Part shown: positions 12,108-23,600 of the stretch, one piece after another
How the letters are laid out: the number at the start of each line of letters is the position of its first letter
Position numbering within the stretch: the stretch's first letter is position 1
NCBI GenBank assembly: GCA_943736015.1
Contig: OX031060.1
Coordinates: forward strand, 14,025,501-14,089,500
Source of the DNA: Tridacna crocea
Taxonomy: Eukaryota > Mollusca > Bivalvia > Cardiida > Cardiidae
Reading direction: 5' to 3'
Length of the DNA: 64,000 bases
Notes under the pieces: model-generated
Told to the model about the DNA's origin: nothing
Databases searched by the model: none
The model's input: the letters and a program-made list of their open reading frames with translations, nothing else
Translations under genes and position numbers: made by a program

Positions 12108-12190
12108 TAAAGTGCCGTCTCGGATCAGCCTATGCAGATGGCACTTTACGCAAATGTCCTAATGCCTCTTTTCGCCTGTTGCTGTCCATT
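12108..12190. repeat. CPAL copy, partial
   Basis: 'taaagtgccgtctcggatca' with a shortened right arm ('ggcactttacgcaaatg') and the family tail 'cctcttttcgcctgttgc'. Confidence 0.6.
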
Positions 12191-12678
12191 TTATCCACAA
12201 TTTATGTTTTCGTTTTTCATCTCTTCCTCATGGACATGTCCAAAGATGTCGTCGGCAACGGGTTCGTCTGAATTCCTGAATTAGCTATCTGATATGAGCC
12301 ACCCTGTATCAACCAATTAGAGAGACAGTCTTAGACTTTAGAAGTAGAACAATATCTGTTCAAAACGGTTGCAGAGTATTGCCCAAAACCTAAAAGAAAA
12401 TGTATTATTAGTCCAAGATGAATTTGAAGTAAATTACAATACTCTAATACCTTTTAGACTACGAAATGAATGAAATGGGCATTTGAATCAGTAAGTATCA
12501 GACGGGATCCAATTATTGAAATGTCAAGACTGTTCAAGAAGCCCTAATTCAGTGTTACGTAGTGCAGATCCTAGTCCAGACTTCAACTGATGTGTACCCA
12601 TAGACCGTTGAAACTTCTTTTGTGTAGCACTGGATACCGAAATTTAATCACCGGACACCGTTACTATAAATAGCACAT

Positions 12679-12700
12679 TCTCTCTCTCTCTCTCTCTCTA
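12679..12700 (+). repeat. (CT)n microsatellite
   Basis: About ten CT units. Confidence 0.9.
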
Positions 12701-12714
12701 TTGTATTTAATAGA

Positions 12715-13435
12715 ACAAGGTGTGCGACGAAATAGAAGAAAATCTGACCTGTGTTCCCCTTTCAGTGCTAAAATTTAACCGAAAACGGAGAAATAGTTAC
12801 TGGATTAGATAGATTCAGAAATTATTTTTCTTGTGTACCCTGATCCTCAAAGGTTCCAAACATCTCTTGACATCAGGAAATAGCGCTGATCTCAAATATT
12901 TTTAAAAGCTTCCACATTTTCCGAATGGCCATGCGTGGACTTCACACAATTCATCATCAAGCAGCGATCACTTTTTTTTTTTTAAACAAAGATCTGTAAA
13001 TTTTTTGTTGATGTATTGATGTCACTATTCAGTTCATGTTGCGTCTGTTATGTTTTATCTTTTTATCTAATCCTGTATCACGAATTTCATCTTTCATCTC
13101 GCACCTTTTCAAATGCTTTTACTATGTATTGGTCAAAATACTTGGCGCATATGTTGATAACAAATTCACATGAGTTAATTATGCGTCATAATGAATTTTG
13201 TGACGTCATGGTATGGCCATCAAGAAAATGAGGAAGCTTTTTCGAATTTTGATGTCAGCGCTTAAGATTGGTGGCAAGAGCTGTTTGGAACTTTTGAAGC
13301 TCAGGGTACACAATGTCATGATACATCATTTGTTAAATCATCGGCACCTGTAACTAGGTTTATTTTCAGTCAAATAATATACCTGAAAGGGGACAGGGGG
13401 TCATTTTTTCTTCTGTTTAGTTGCACATCTTGTCT
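12715..13435. mobile_element. FB2 foldback element
   Basis: The left arm ('acctgtgttcccctttcag', 'ttccaaacatctcttg', 'cacattttccgaatggcc') pairs with a right arm ('atggtatggccatcaagaa', 'tgtttggaacttttg', 'gaaaggggacaggggg'). A second diverged copy lies at about 22590-23420 inside the insulin-like gene intron. The interior has no recognised gene. Confidence 0.65.
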
Positions 13436-13589
13436 TCTGATATGCAATATAGAGACAGTTACCAATTTGTTACTAATAGCTGTTCATGATAATTACAATA
13501 TTCGATGATATACATACAATGGACCAATGTGCTATTTAGTAACCGTTCGATGATCAATTAAGAGAAATATAATAGACCAATACAGCTTC

Positions 13590-13766
13590 AAAGAACGTTC
13601 TTTGACTTTTTCTCCTGAATTTTCTACATTTGTAAGTGACACAACTTCTGATTGGCTAAACCATTCAGTTTAGCCAATCAGAAGTGGTGTTACTTACAAA
13701 TTTAGAAGACCTTGGAGAATAAGACTAAGAATATTCTCAAGAATTGTTGGTGACTACGGGCCCTGG
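13590..13766. mobile_element. Family C palindromic MITE
   Basis: Palindrome with core 'ctgattggctaaaccattc' and its complement. The right end is 'ttgttggtgactacgggccc'. Confidence 0.7.
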
Positions 13767-14339
13767 TGGAATCATTGATCTATATAACTGACCGGCTCTA
13801 TAAACACCAAGTAAAGAATGTATGGTAAAATTTGCGAAACTTCCATAGTTCTCAACGGAATCAGCCAGGAATATAAAGAAAGAATAACATAAGTCCTAGC
13901 ATGTGGATAAAGAAGACAACACAGACTTGGTTGAATTGTTGACGCTTTAACTGGTCAATGCGCGTTTTCTAGAAGCGCGTTTCTTTCGTTTTTGACCCAA
14001 TGATTTCCTTGCTGACGCACTAAAGATTGGTAGTGTGCGTCTTTCCTAAAGCATCCAAAAAATATAAGTTCAATTATATGTATAACAACAGTTTACATCA
14101 TGACGTCGAGCCGATATGGGCGCAAAACACGTTTCCTATATAAAGAGAGAAAAGGTTTCATACGCCATGATTATTTATATTTAGAGTTTATGTTGCGGCG
14201 CCCAGTGTCTGAAACCGATTTTATAAATAATTATCAATAAATATCTGCTTGTATTACACGAAAAAAAAAAACAGGATTAAAGAACACGAATTGCTACCAA
14301 ATAGCTAATTCTGACATGGTCACACATTTGATGCTCTGT
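13767..14339. other. No gene recognised
   Basis: No conserved coding block, RNA gene or clear repeat seen. Confidence 0.4.
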
Positions 14340-14563
14340 TTATCCCATTACCAAACAACAATATTTTAGACTGGTCCAAATTGAAAGCATTTGCAGACGA
14401 CAAAATAAAAGTGACTGAAAATTTGAAATTTGTGAATGGTAGAAAACATTGTGGAAAAAGGAGAAAATGCTGGTTACCAGCATTTTCTCCTTTTCCCACA
14501 ATGTTTTCTAAAGGCTTCTTTCTCAGGGGCGTCAAAAGTAGGGATTGTGTGGTAATGGGTTAA
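14340..14563. mobile_element. TTAA-1 MITE
   Basis: The left TTAA is mutated (TTAT) and the right TTAA is intact at 14560-14563. The hairpin core is perfect and the 'aggggcgtcaaaagtaggga' right half is typical. Confidence 0.8.
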
Positions 14564-14943
14564 AGTAATAGATAACTAGATACGAAATAAGTATAGGAAG
14601 GTCGGTTTGTAAACGAATACGGTCTAAACTCTTTCCGGAATAGAATAACAGATGAACCGAACCGTGAAAGAAAATTAGTGAGGACTGGCAGATTGTTTTG
14701 TTGTTCCTTTCATAAGTAAACACCTCGAAAACCTGAAAAAAGAAAATTCAACAAATGCAACGAATATCCGGGTTTTGTCAAAATAAGTTCCGGTTCCGAG
14801 TCGGTGGAATAACAGAAAATACTTCACAAACGCTAATTTAAGTAGGTAAAAAGGCCATTAAAAGAGTGACCCCAAGTCTTTCTTATGACCCCCAAAATGT
14901 AAGAATAGGAGTCAAAATTTTGTAAAATATACATTCTTTTCAT

Positions 14944-15761
14944 TTAAGGTAGTGGGCCCGTAATACTTCTTGTGTAGAATGGCAGAAAGTTTCTTGACAG
15001 TTGGGAAAGACAGATTTATACAGATGAATACTTCGCACAATTTTAACCGACCAGAAATTCCTTTGATGTCTATCTTCAAATTATTTGTTGATACTTCTGC
15101 ATGTTTCCAGAAAAGGGAGATAATTATCATACCTCTTTGTAATGAAAATATAGAGGATATTTGTTTTTTTCGGTGTAAGATCGAAATTTATTTCATCGAG
15201 TGGACACCATCGGTAATATTTTCACGAGTGGCGCAGCCACGAGTGAAAATATTACCGATGGTGTTCACGAGATGAAATAAATTTCGATCTTACACCGAAA
15301 AAAACAAATATTCTATTTATTTTATGCTTTTAACCCTTTCTGGGAGGAGCTTTATAAAAATTCAGTACAGTTCTTTTCCCTTATTCCCCGTGGCGTACCC
15401 CTCCCGCATAGCAACGTTACGTCAAGCGCGTGAAATGTAAGGTATATGACGTCATATTTCCCATCTGGTTGTTAGGCACGCGCAATTTACCTAGGCAACA
15501 AGAACGTGAAAATCGGTATTTTCACTGGCGGTACCAGTGTAAGATCGAAAAATATTTTCACTGCCATTTCTCGATATCCTACCGGAAAGCATGAAATAAA
15601 TAGTAGTCATAGATTTATAAATGATAATTCCGGGAAGGACAAAAAGGGAAACGTGGCTCGGTGAAAGTAGAACATTAATACTCTTCTTTAATTTTAGCAA
15701 CTTTTGTAGGATAATAATACAGTGGAAATAGCTGTTTTCTAATACGAGTCCACTACGTTAA
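14944..15761 (+). mobile_element. TTAA-3 MITE interrupted by a family B MITE
   Basis: TTAA-bounded ('ggtagtgggcccgtaatac' ... 'taatacgagtccactacg'). Compared with the copy at 2672, it is continuous up to about 15149 and resumes at about 15601 ('agtagtcatagatttataa'). The intervening 450 bp is a complete family B element, so B inserted into TTAA-3. Confidence 0.75.
15150..15600 (+). mobile_element. Family B MITE nested in TTAA-3
   Basis: Starts 'gaggatatttgtttttttcg' and ends 'ccggaaagcatgaaataaat'. Its central hairpin loop 'gagtggcgcagccacgagtg' is intact, closest to the copy at 878. Confidence 0.75.
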
Positions 15762-16590
15762 TGCAAAAAATATTGTTCCGCTGTCTTGGCATTATCAATT
15801 AACCCTTACCTTACCAAATGAGTGAGATTAAAATTTTAAGCCGGTAGTAGTATTTCAAATTCTGCAATTTCAAATGATTCTTCTTTCCGTTTTTTATGTA
15901 GTTTTCTGTTTCTCGAAGAACTAATAAAGAACAAAACCCAATGTAGTCGTAAAGTGTGGTCTCGGATTAGCCCGTGCAGATTATACATTTCAATTTATTT
16001 CCAGAACTCCGTGACGTAATTTCACTTTTTTTACATGCTTATTGTACGTAAGATAGGTTATTTATTAGACAGACAGTGTTTCCTTCCAGCAGTGCCATAG
16101 CAGCTTCTGAGAGTTGACGAGTCTCCGTCATAATTATGCTAACTAAATCTTAGCTCTCATCTTGATTAGCCGGTTTCTATGGCAACAGTTAAGAATACAA
16201 ATTCATCTTGTTGACAGAGCTGTTAATTGCAGATAAATACATAGTGAATTATAGGTATCTGCCAATAAATTTTATGTCTTTGTATGGAAGAAACTGAAGC
16301 CAAATCAAACAGTACGCCGTGTCGCGTCGAAAGGCAACTATAGACGTGTTGTGTGCGGTATCTTCATCAACTGCAGAAAGGCTTTGGCTAATTGTATAGA
16401 CCTCCATTTGAAAACACACAGGCAACACATAAAGTTTTTGTAACAAGTTATTCTCATTTTGTCATTGTATTTTTACATTTATGTATTAATCTGTTGATGT
16501 TTTTATCCATATTTACACCCATACAGCGCAGTTTTCAAAAATCTTTTTCTCCAGGGTCGTCACAAGACGGGGATTATATTATATAAAGGG
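15762..16590. other. No supported gene
   Basis: Contains a decayed TTAA-1 left end (about 15798-15840) and partial CPAL text (about 15950-15985). Open stretches of about 65 codons exist on both strands at 16249-16586 but show no recognised similarity or splice support. Confidence 0.4.
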
Positions 16591-16920
16591 TTAAGGTAAG
16601 ACCTGTATAATGGAAAACAGCTATTTCCACAAATATCATCCTGCAAAATTAGTTGAAATTAGAAATGAGTATTATTGAACTACTTTCGCCAATTCATTTT
16701 TTCCATTTTTACTTCTTTGAATTATCATTTATAAATCTAAAACCACTATATTCTCAATTCAAAAAGTGATAATGATTATTTCCCTTTTCAAAAAAAAAAT
16801 AATAATAAAAAAAGTATCAAAAAAATTTCAAGATAGACGTAAACGGAATTTCTGATCTGTTAGAAATGTGCGAAAATATTATTTCTGCATAAATCCTTAC
16901 TTATCCTTATTTATCAACCA
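16591..16920 (-). mobile_element. TTAA-3 MITE, reverse orientation, decayed
   Basis: Begins TTAAGGTAAGACC. It runs through the complement of the family's right half ('gaaaacagctatttccac', then 'atcatcctgcaaaatt') towards 'ccttacttatcctt'. The far end is uncertain. Confidence 0.55.
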
Positions 16921-18129
16921 TTAGAATTGAAGGACCCTTTTCTCAGAGCAAAAAGAACAGCAATGTAACACAACTTTCGTTTGGCATCGAATGTTACATT
17001 CTAACATGACACGTGAAGTCGGTTGTATAAACATAGTGCAACGAAAGCGTGGCAAAACCTGCGTCAATCTATATAGAGTGATGTCATTCTATAATATAGT
17101 GACTTCATACTGTACAAAGTAAGTCTATGAGTTATTCATTGCAATATAGTCTGCATCTGTGTTTTTGCTGTGGTTTATTGAACGATAAACCACGTAAAAA
17201 AGAAGATTATTTCGTAAATAAACATGGCGCAAAGAAAACAGCACATGAATCAATGAGTTATTGGACCTTTTTGTTGATGCATTAAGCCCCCTTCTAACAG
17301 AGCACCGTTGATATATATTTTTTCAAGAGTTCTAACTGCAAACAATTATAGAGCCTTGCAATTTACGCAATACTCTTAACCCTATAAACATGTATTTCCG
17401 AACATCAAAAGGTTTCTGGAAAACGGTGTGACATAAAACAACTTTTGCCGACGATGAAATTACCTTGAATGTCGGAATACGACGATCGTAAACTGGTTCT
17501 TATTTTCTAGTCCTACATGTCGTGAAAACGTGTTCAGAAACGAGACGAAAGATGAAAAATATCAATAGAAAATGACACGTGCTTTTCCCAACCTAACGAC
17601 GAAGTTTAGTGACCTTAAGGAGGACGGCTTTTGAAAAAAAAAATTGTGGGAAAAGGAGAAATTGCTGGAGACCACCATTGTCTGCTTTTCCCCCATAGTG
17701 TTGGCTACCCTTCAGATGATACATTTCAACGTAAAAACAAAAACTCCAACACATTGGACAGTATAAATCCAAGATCAGACTTCACTTTCTGTGTAGTCTT
17801 ACCTTAATCTAGATTGTCCGTAAAAGTACATTGGGTCACGTATAGCAGCCAAAGGGATCATGGGAAATGGAATGTCTACGTCTAAGTAGTCAGTCATAAA
17901 GCTAATTCATTTGTAAGACAAGATCTAATGACGTCGCAACATGATACGTTGTCCACTTTGCGTCGCTAACACGTAAATCTTTACTGAAGCATTGGTATTA
18001 AAGGCCAACTACGACATCTTTGGTAATCGAAAAGCAAAAGTATTTCTGTTTATCGACAGTATATGTATTCCACACACTTTCTTCCGCCATATGTGGCGAT
18101 TTTGTTTTTCGAATACTGACCTATGTGAT
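16921..18129. other. No gene; remnants of repeats
   Basis: Holds 'acgataaaccacgtaaaaaag' family text at about 17150-17220, a decayed TTAA-1 hairpin at about 17610-17705, and PAL remnants at about 17765-17830. No coding block is supported. Confidence 0.45.
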
Positions 18130-18431
18130 TAACCCAGTGTGACTTATGTGGTAACCAGCATTTTCTCCTTTTTGTCCACAGTGTTTTCTACCCTGCTGGA
18201 AACAAATTCCAATTTTTGAAATACGTTTTTGTCCTTTTTTTTTCCTTCTTCCCCTCTTTTTTCTTTTTTTCTCTTTTTTTCCCTCTTTTTTTCCCTTTTT
18301 TCCCCCTCTTTTTTTTCTGTTTTCTTCTTTCTTATTTTTTTCTTCTTTTGTTCTTTTTTGTTCTTTTTTTGTCGTCTGCAAATCCTTCCAATTTCGACCT
18401 GTCAAAACTTCTGTCGTTTTTGTAAAGGGTT
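18130..18431. mobile_element. TTAA-1 MITE with long T/C tract
   Basis: Left part 'taaccagcattttctcc' and right part 'gtcgtctgcaaatccttcc' belong to TTAA-1. The left half of the hairpin is lost. A pyrimidine tract of about 140 bp (18230-18370) has expanded where other copies have a short T-run. Apparent open frames here are low-complexity. Confidence 0.7.
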
Positions 18432-19719
18432 ATACCAGCTTATGTATCGTATGTAGCTAGGTAGCATTTGTATGAACAAGCCTAATTGTCACACCAACCT
18501 CATTTATAATTTCATAATTCCAAACGGGAAAAATAATTTTAGAAATATATCATTGTTCACTGCAAAATATTTATAAAATATCTATTCTAAATGGAGATTT
18601 AGAGAAAACCGCCAAAAGAAGTCTGGTTCTCTACCAAAGATGTACAAATTACGCATGTCGGTTTCTCGTTCGAAATCCGCCCAGAGCCGATCTTCGCTAT
18701 CCATTTTTACTCCATTCTTAGTCTAATTCTCAAAAATTTAAAAATTTCTAAGTAACGCAATTTCAAATTAAGCGAACGCAAAATGGAAAGTATGTAGCTT
18801 TCTAAATTTAGAATTAGACCAATAACGCAATATAGAATCATTGGTAAATTTATACGGACCCGGGACCTGATAGAAGAGAGAGGGATACGATTAAATTCTC
18901 ACTCTCTGATAATTCGGTTCATTTGGAAAAGCATAGAGTGGTCTTGATAAAAAAAAAAAGTATACTCAGCGTCAATGAAAAGTCACCAGGTAGTCAATCA
19001 AAATTTACTCTGGATTGATGAAAGGGTACAATTCCTGAAATAAATATATTTTTTTTTTCTATTATTAGTTTGAACGTGGAGCCAAGGGCATAGGGCCATT
19101 CTCATGTCAAAATTTTAAGTTGTTAAATGACATAATTGAAAATTTCTCTCTTTTGGCAAGGTGAAAATTATTTATCTTTAGTATCTTGTGACTTTTCATT
19201 GACACTTGAGTATATTTCAAACATAAATTCAAGATGAAAACACGGAAACAAATTGACCAAGTTTTTCTTCTACAGTAGAATCCAACGACAGTACCGTTCC
19301 CTTAATCAGTCCGTGAACGGAAGTAGGCATCGTTTGAATTGCTGAAGTAATATTGGGTTTAAGAGAAGAAATTACATTAAAGGGCAATGAAATCTCGTGT
19401 TCCGTATAATTTGTCTATTTCTGGACTAGTAAAGTAGTAGTTTATTCCAGTCCTTTGTAATGACACCGAGTCTAAGCGTATGTGGACATATCACGCCTAG
19501 ACACCAATTGACCTTCACCCATGTCCTGGTAATCTAGTCCGTTTTTTTTTTATTTCTTATTTTCCAAATTGCAATATTCCATTTTGTATACGCGAGTTCT
19601 TTTTACATGTTAAAGTCTAGATGACAAAATGCACAGCGAATAAGCTTTTCCGTGTCAACTTTTAATGAACCATGTTCCGGCAAAAGTATAAAGGGGGGGG
19701 GGGGGGGCGGGGGAGGGGC
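18432..19719. other. No gene recognised; poly-G near end
   Basis: AT-rich, many stops. A homopolymer run of G's lies at about 19691-19718, broken once by C and A. Confidence 0.5.
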
Positions 19720-19924
19720 TTAACCCTTTACCAAACAATCCCTAAGATAGAAGCCTTTTGAAAACACTGTGGGAAAAGGAGAAAATGCTGGTAACCAGCA
19801 TTTTCTTCTTTTTCCACAATGTTTTCTACCCTGCTGGAAACAAATCTGATTTTTTTAGTTCTGTTTATTTTGTCGTCTGCAAGTGTTTTCAGTTTGGACC
19901 ATTTTGCCGTTTGGTAAAAGGTTA
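19720..19924. mobile_element. TTAA-1 MITE
   Basis: CCCTTTACCAAAC left end after TTAA. The core hairpin is near-perfect. The right end is GGTAAAAGGTTAG, with the TTAA damaged to TTAG. Confidence 0.8.
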
Positions 19925-19987
19925 GTACATCTCCGTGATGCGAGGTAACAAGCAAGACATCAAACACAATTTGACCCACGAATACTA

Positions 19988-20237
19988 TTAACCCTTTACC
20001 ACACAATCCCGATTTTTAACGAACCTGTGAAAGAAGCAATTTAAAAACATTGGGGGAAAAGGAGAAAATGCTGGTAACCAGCATTTTCTCCTTTTCCCAC
20101 AATGTTTTTTCTTCCCTTCCTAGAACCAAATTTCAATTTTTTGGGTGATTTACCAAAAAAATCACCCAAATTTTGTCGTCTGCAAATTCTTTAAATTTGG
20201 TCTAGTCTAAAATTTTGTCCTTTTGGCAAAGATTTAA
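19988..20237. mobile_element. TTAA-1 MITE
   Basis: TTAA at both ends. The core is perfect. A second, smaller inverted repeat, 'ttgggtgatttaccaaaaaa' with 'atcacccaaa', lies at about 20138-20170. Confidence 0.8.
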
Positions 20238-20327
20238 GTTAACTGGTAGACTGAATCTGGAAAGTAGAATGGTCATTTTACATGCAGAAAACCGATCAGT
20301 ATATATAGCTAAACATTTCTACTTTCT

Positions 20328-20378
20328 GATGGTGTTCTTTAGGTGAAGTAAATAAAAAAAAAACATATCCTCTATATC
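20328..20378 (+). repeat. Family B remnant next to the insulin exon
   Basis: 'tgatggtgttctttaggtga' and 'aaacatatcctctat' correspond to the last 50 bp of family B ('gatggtgttcacgagatgaa', 'aacaaatatcctctat'). It lies directly upstream of the 3' splice site at 20401-20402. Confidence 0.5.
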
Positions 20379-20414
20379 TACATGTGTTTTTATCATTTTC
20401 AGTTCATTTTGACG

Positions 20415-20631
20415 ATGACACGAGACGCCAACGAAGTTTTTCAGTATTTTTTCGCCATTGGTTTACTTTTGGTTCCCGTTTTCGGTGGCTTAGAAAGACA
20501 ATGCAATCAGAACACCCCAATTCGAGGAAATCTTTGCGGAGCAAACCTGAATGAAGTGATCTCCTTGGTGTGTCGGCAATACGGTGGATTTAATAACGGT
20601 TATAAAAAGAGGAGTCAAATTAAACAAGTTG
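20415..20631 (+). CDS. Insulin-like gene, coding exon 1 (signal peptide and B chain)
   Basis: Encodes residues 1-72 plus the first base of codon 73. The exon opens at 20403 after the acceptor 'ttttatcattttcag', so 12 bases of 5' UTR precede the ATG and a 5' UTR exon must lie upstream (not identified). The ATG at 20415 was chosen because the in-frame ATG at 20382 lies within the presumed intron. The donor is GTTG|GTAAGT. Cys residues are at 30, 41 and 53. Confidence 0.92.
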
Positions 20632-23600
20632 GTAAGTGCGAGGTCACAAAACCTAAGTTGGAACATTGGGTCAACAAACTTAGGTATGTGTTTCACATGT
20701 GCTTCGCGTATAAAATCTTGGATTTCATATCGCAGAACCGCAGTATGTATATCCAATCATTCTTAACCTCAGACTTCTAAGTGCGACTCGAGGAACCTTA
20801 GCAGACAGTATAGATTAAAATCAGACTGCACGTTCTGTGCAGTGTGATCTTTGATGTACACTGTCCAATGGGATATTTTCTTTCAGGTGAAATTGAATTT
20901 GAAACTGCAATATTTGGGTTTTTACTATTGATTGGAAAATTCGTTTCATTTCTGTAGCAGTATAAGGGTTCGTTCTGTGACTTATTCTCCAGAATTTTGT
21001 AAATTTGAAAGTAACAAAACTTATGATTGGCTAAACCATTCGGTTCTTATTCATTGTTGCGCTATATGAATATCTTAAAACAGCAGTAAGTGTTCATGAA
21101 TCGGGTCGCAAAATTTAAAATTGTATTAGACTGAAGATGCTTCGATATACATGCATCAGACTTAGTAAACCTTAAAGGTGGGTATTTAGATTTTTTTCAT
21201 CTCACCAAATTAAAAAACATATATATCACTAAAATTTATATGAAAAAATAATACAAATCATCAATAAGTAAGACTCATAAAATTACAAAAAAAAAAAGTT
21301 TTTGATGGTGTTCCCTTAAAAGGCTACGTAGCCTTTTAAGGTATTTTTAGATTTCCCGCCAAAAATCAATAAAGCATTTTGAGAATGTCAAGTCACTGGC
21401 ACGTGACTTATAATGCTTAAATTCCATTACATAAGAAACATGTAATAATTATTTTCCATAATGTCTTCCTCAGACCCTACATTTGAAACTTTGTCTGTGT
21501 ATTCCTGTATATAAATGAGAGAATTGATCATTTAAAAATAGAACATGTCTCCCGTTGGTGTCAACCTGGGCCGTAGTAAATCTCTAATTTCTCGTGCTGT
21601 TGGATGGTTTTCGACTACTGGGGTTTTATGAAGGCAAATTAAAAGGCTTTGGGAGTATAAGGATGATTTATTTTGCATTTGTGTAAAATTTTCGTCCCAA
21701 GATCTGAAGGGCCACCTTTAATATGTACACATGCATCATTTCGAAAAACCGCAGTAGGAATATGGGGTCTCAAACCCGAGGCGTTGTCTGCGCATGTCAT
21801 ATTCTTCGAAGATTCGACTGTTTTATATGACACATCACTAGCCCGGAAAGCGGGCTGACTGTAATATTACGCTCTATAAAGAAGCAGTGTAGAAAACAGC
21901 TTTTCTCAATACGTTTGAGGAGAAATGAGACCTGCTTTAGCTCCAGATTTCTCTAAACTGCTGATTATAGCTGAGTGATTTACACGAGGTGGCGTTTTAT
22001 TGAGTAAACGTTTATTTTAGTTTCAAATTCAAAGTACCGGTTGTCGCGTAGGAAAGTGGTTCGGCTCTGTACCCAGGATGCCCGAATTAGATAAATGAGT
22101 ATTTATTGAATGCCATCTAGCGGGAGATAATGAAACCCGAGGTGCATGCTTGTTTTCCGTGCACAAAACCTTGTTATGTATATTTGGTTTAGAAAAAAAT
22201 ATCAGTATGTACTTTATATCGGATTTAAAAATAACAATTGTTTGTTATACCAGGCCACAAATCTGCGATATATCGTCGGTTTACTTCCAGAACCTCGTAA
22301 CTACAGCTGTAGTTACGAGGTTCCGAAAGTAAACCGAAAATATATAAATTGCATTTAATCAAATAAGCTCTAAGTGTATATCGAGTCATAAAACCGCTTT
22401 ATCTATACCACAGGTCTTTGAAGCTCTATTAGTATCTCACGGATCACGGCGGATCATCAAACACTTAAAGCATTTATTGGTGCATCGCCTGTATTTTACG
22501 GAATATACTAAAGTTTCATGTCGTATCTAAAATTGCACATTGGCGATTACATCTATATCGTTTGTTGTAAGACTAGATGTCATACGAAAATCCCCCCCTA
22601 AACAATAGACCCTGTCCCCTCTCAAAGACAATATTTAACATGAAATGGAAAAATAAACGTAATAACCGATGTAGATTGATTCACAAATGATTCTTATTTT
22701 GTACACAAAAGTTCCAAACGGCTCTTGCCTTGAAACAATAGCTCTTATCTAAAAAGTTATAAAAAAAAACTTCTACATTTTCCGGATCGCCATGCTCTGA
22801 CATCACAAAATTCGCTATGACGCAGCTCGAATTGTAACATACGTAAATTGGCTATCAAAAGATGTGACAAAGATTTTGACCGATGAACAATAAAGGCACA
22901 TTTGAAAATATAGGAATTGGAATATGAAAATCGTGATACTGCATTAGATGAATAAAAATGAATTATGTCGGACGAAATATTAATTTGATTATTTCATCAA
23001 TACACCTACAAAAAAATTTTGGATCCGTGTTTGAATTCTTTTTTTTAATTATTATTTGCTGCAGGATTATAAATCGTGTGACGTCAGTGCATGGCTATCC
23101 GGAAGATGCGGAAGCTTTTAAAATATTTTTAGATAGTTTAAATATATTTTATTGCCAAATATTTTACAAGACTAAAATTTACAACACAGAACAATACACA
23201 TAATCAAAGAACAAGGCAAAAGCGTCTATTTTTAGATGTAAGCTATTACTTGATGGCAAGGGCCGTTTGGAACTTTCGAAGTTAGAGTACAAAAGAAAAT
23301 TCATTTATGAACCCATCTGCACTGGTAACCAGGTTCATTTATCCGTTTTCTGTTAAAAATATCTCTGAAAGAGGACAATGGTTAAATTTTCTTCGATTTC
23401 ATTGTACACTTTGTGTTACTTTATACCATAAAGAGGGAATCGCCAACGTGCTATTTATATCCGATAAAGAAAATTGATAAGAATGTAAAAAGACATGGAA
23501 ATTCCATTTAACAGTAAACTATAGACACTATTTAACCCTTTCCAAAACAGCAAATTTTGGACCAGACCAAATTGAAAGCATTTTGCAGGTGAAAAATTAA

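Noticed and set aside
14340..14563. Protein families suggested by recurrent frames such as '...KEKMLVTSIFSFSHNVF...' and '...ENIVGKGENAGNQHFLLFPQCF...'
   Set aside because: These recur only because the TTAA-1 hairpin core is translated in different frames; every case lies in a MITE.
18216..18456. Phe/Ser-rich and Lys-rich long frames
   Set aside because: Low-complexity pyrimidine tract within a MITE.
20382..20414. Upstream in-frame ATG as the start of the insulin-like precursor
   Set aside because: The segment contains a strong acceptor (tttttatcattttcag), insulin genes commonly have an intron just before the start codon, and the downstream ATG gives a normal signal peptide.
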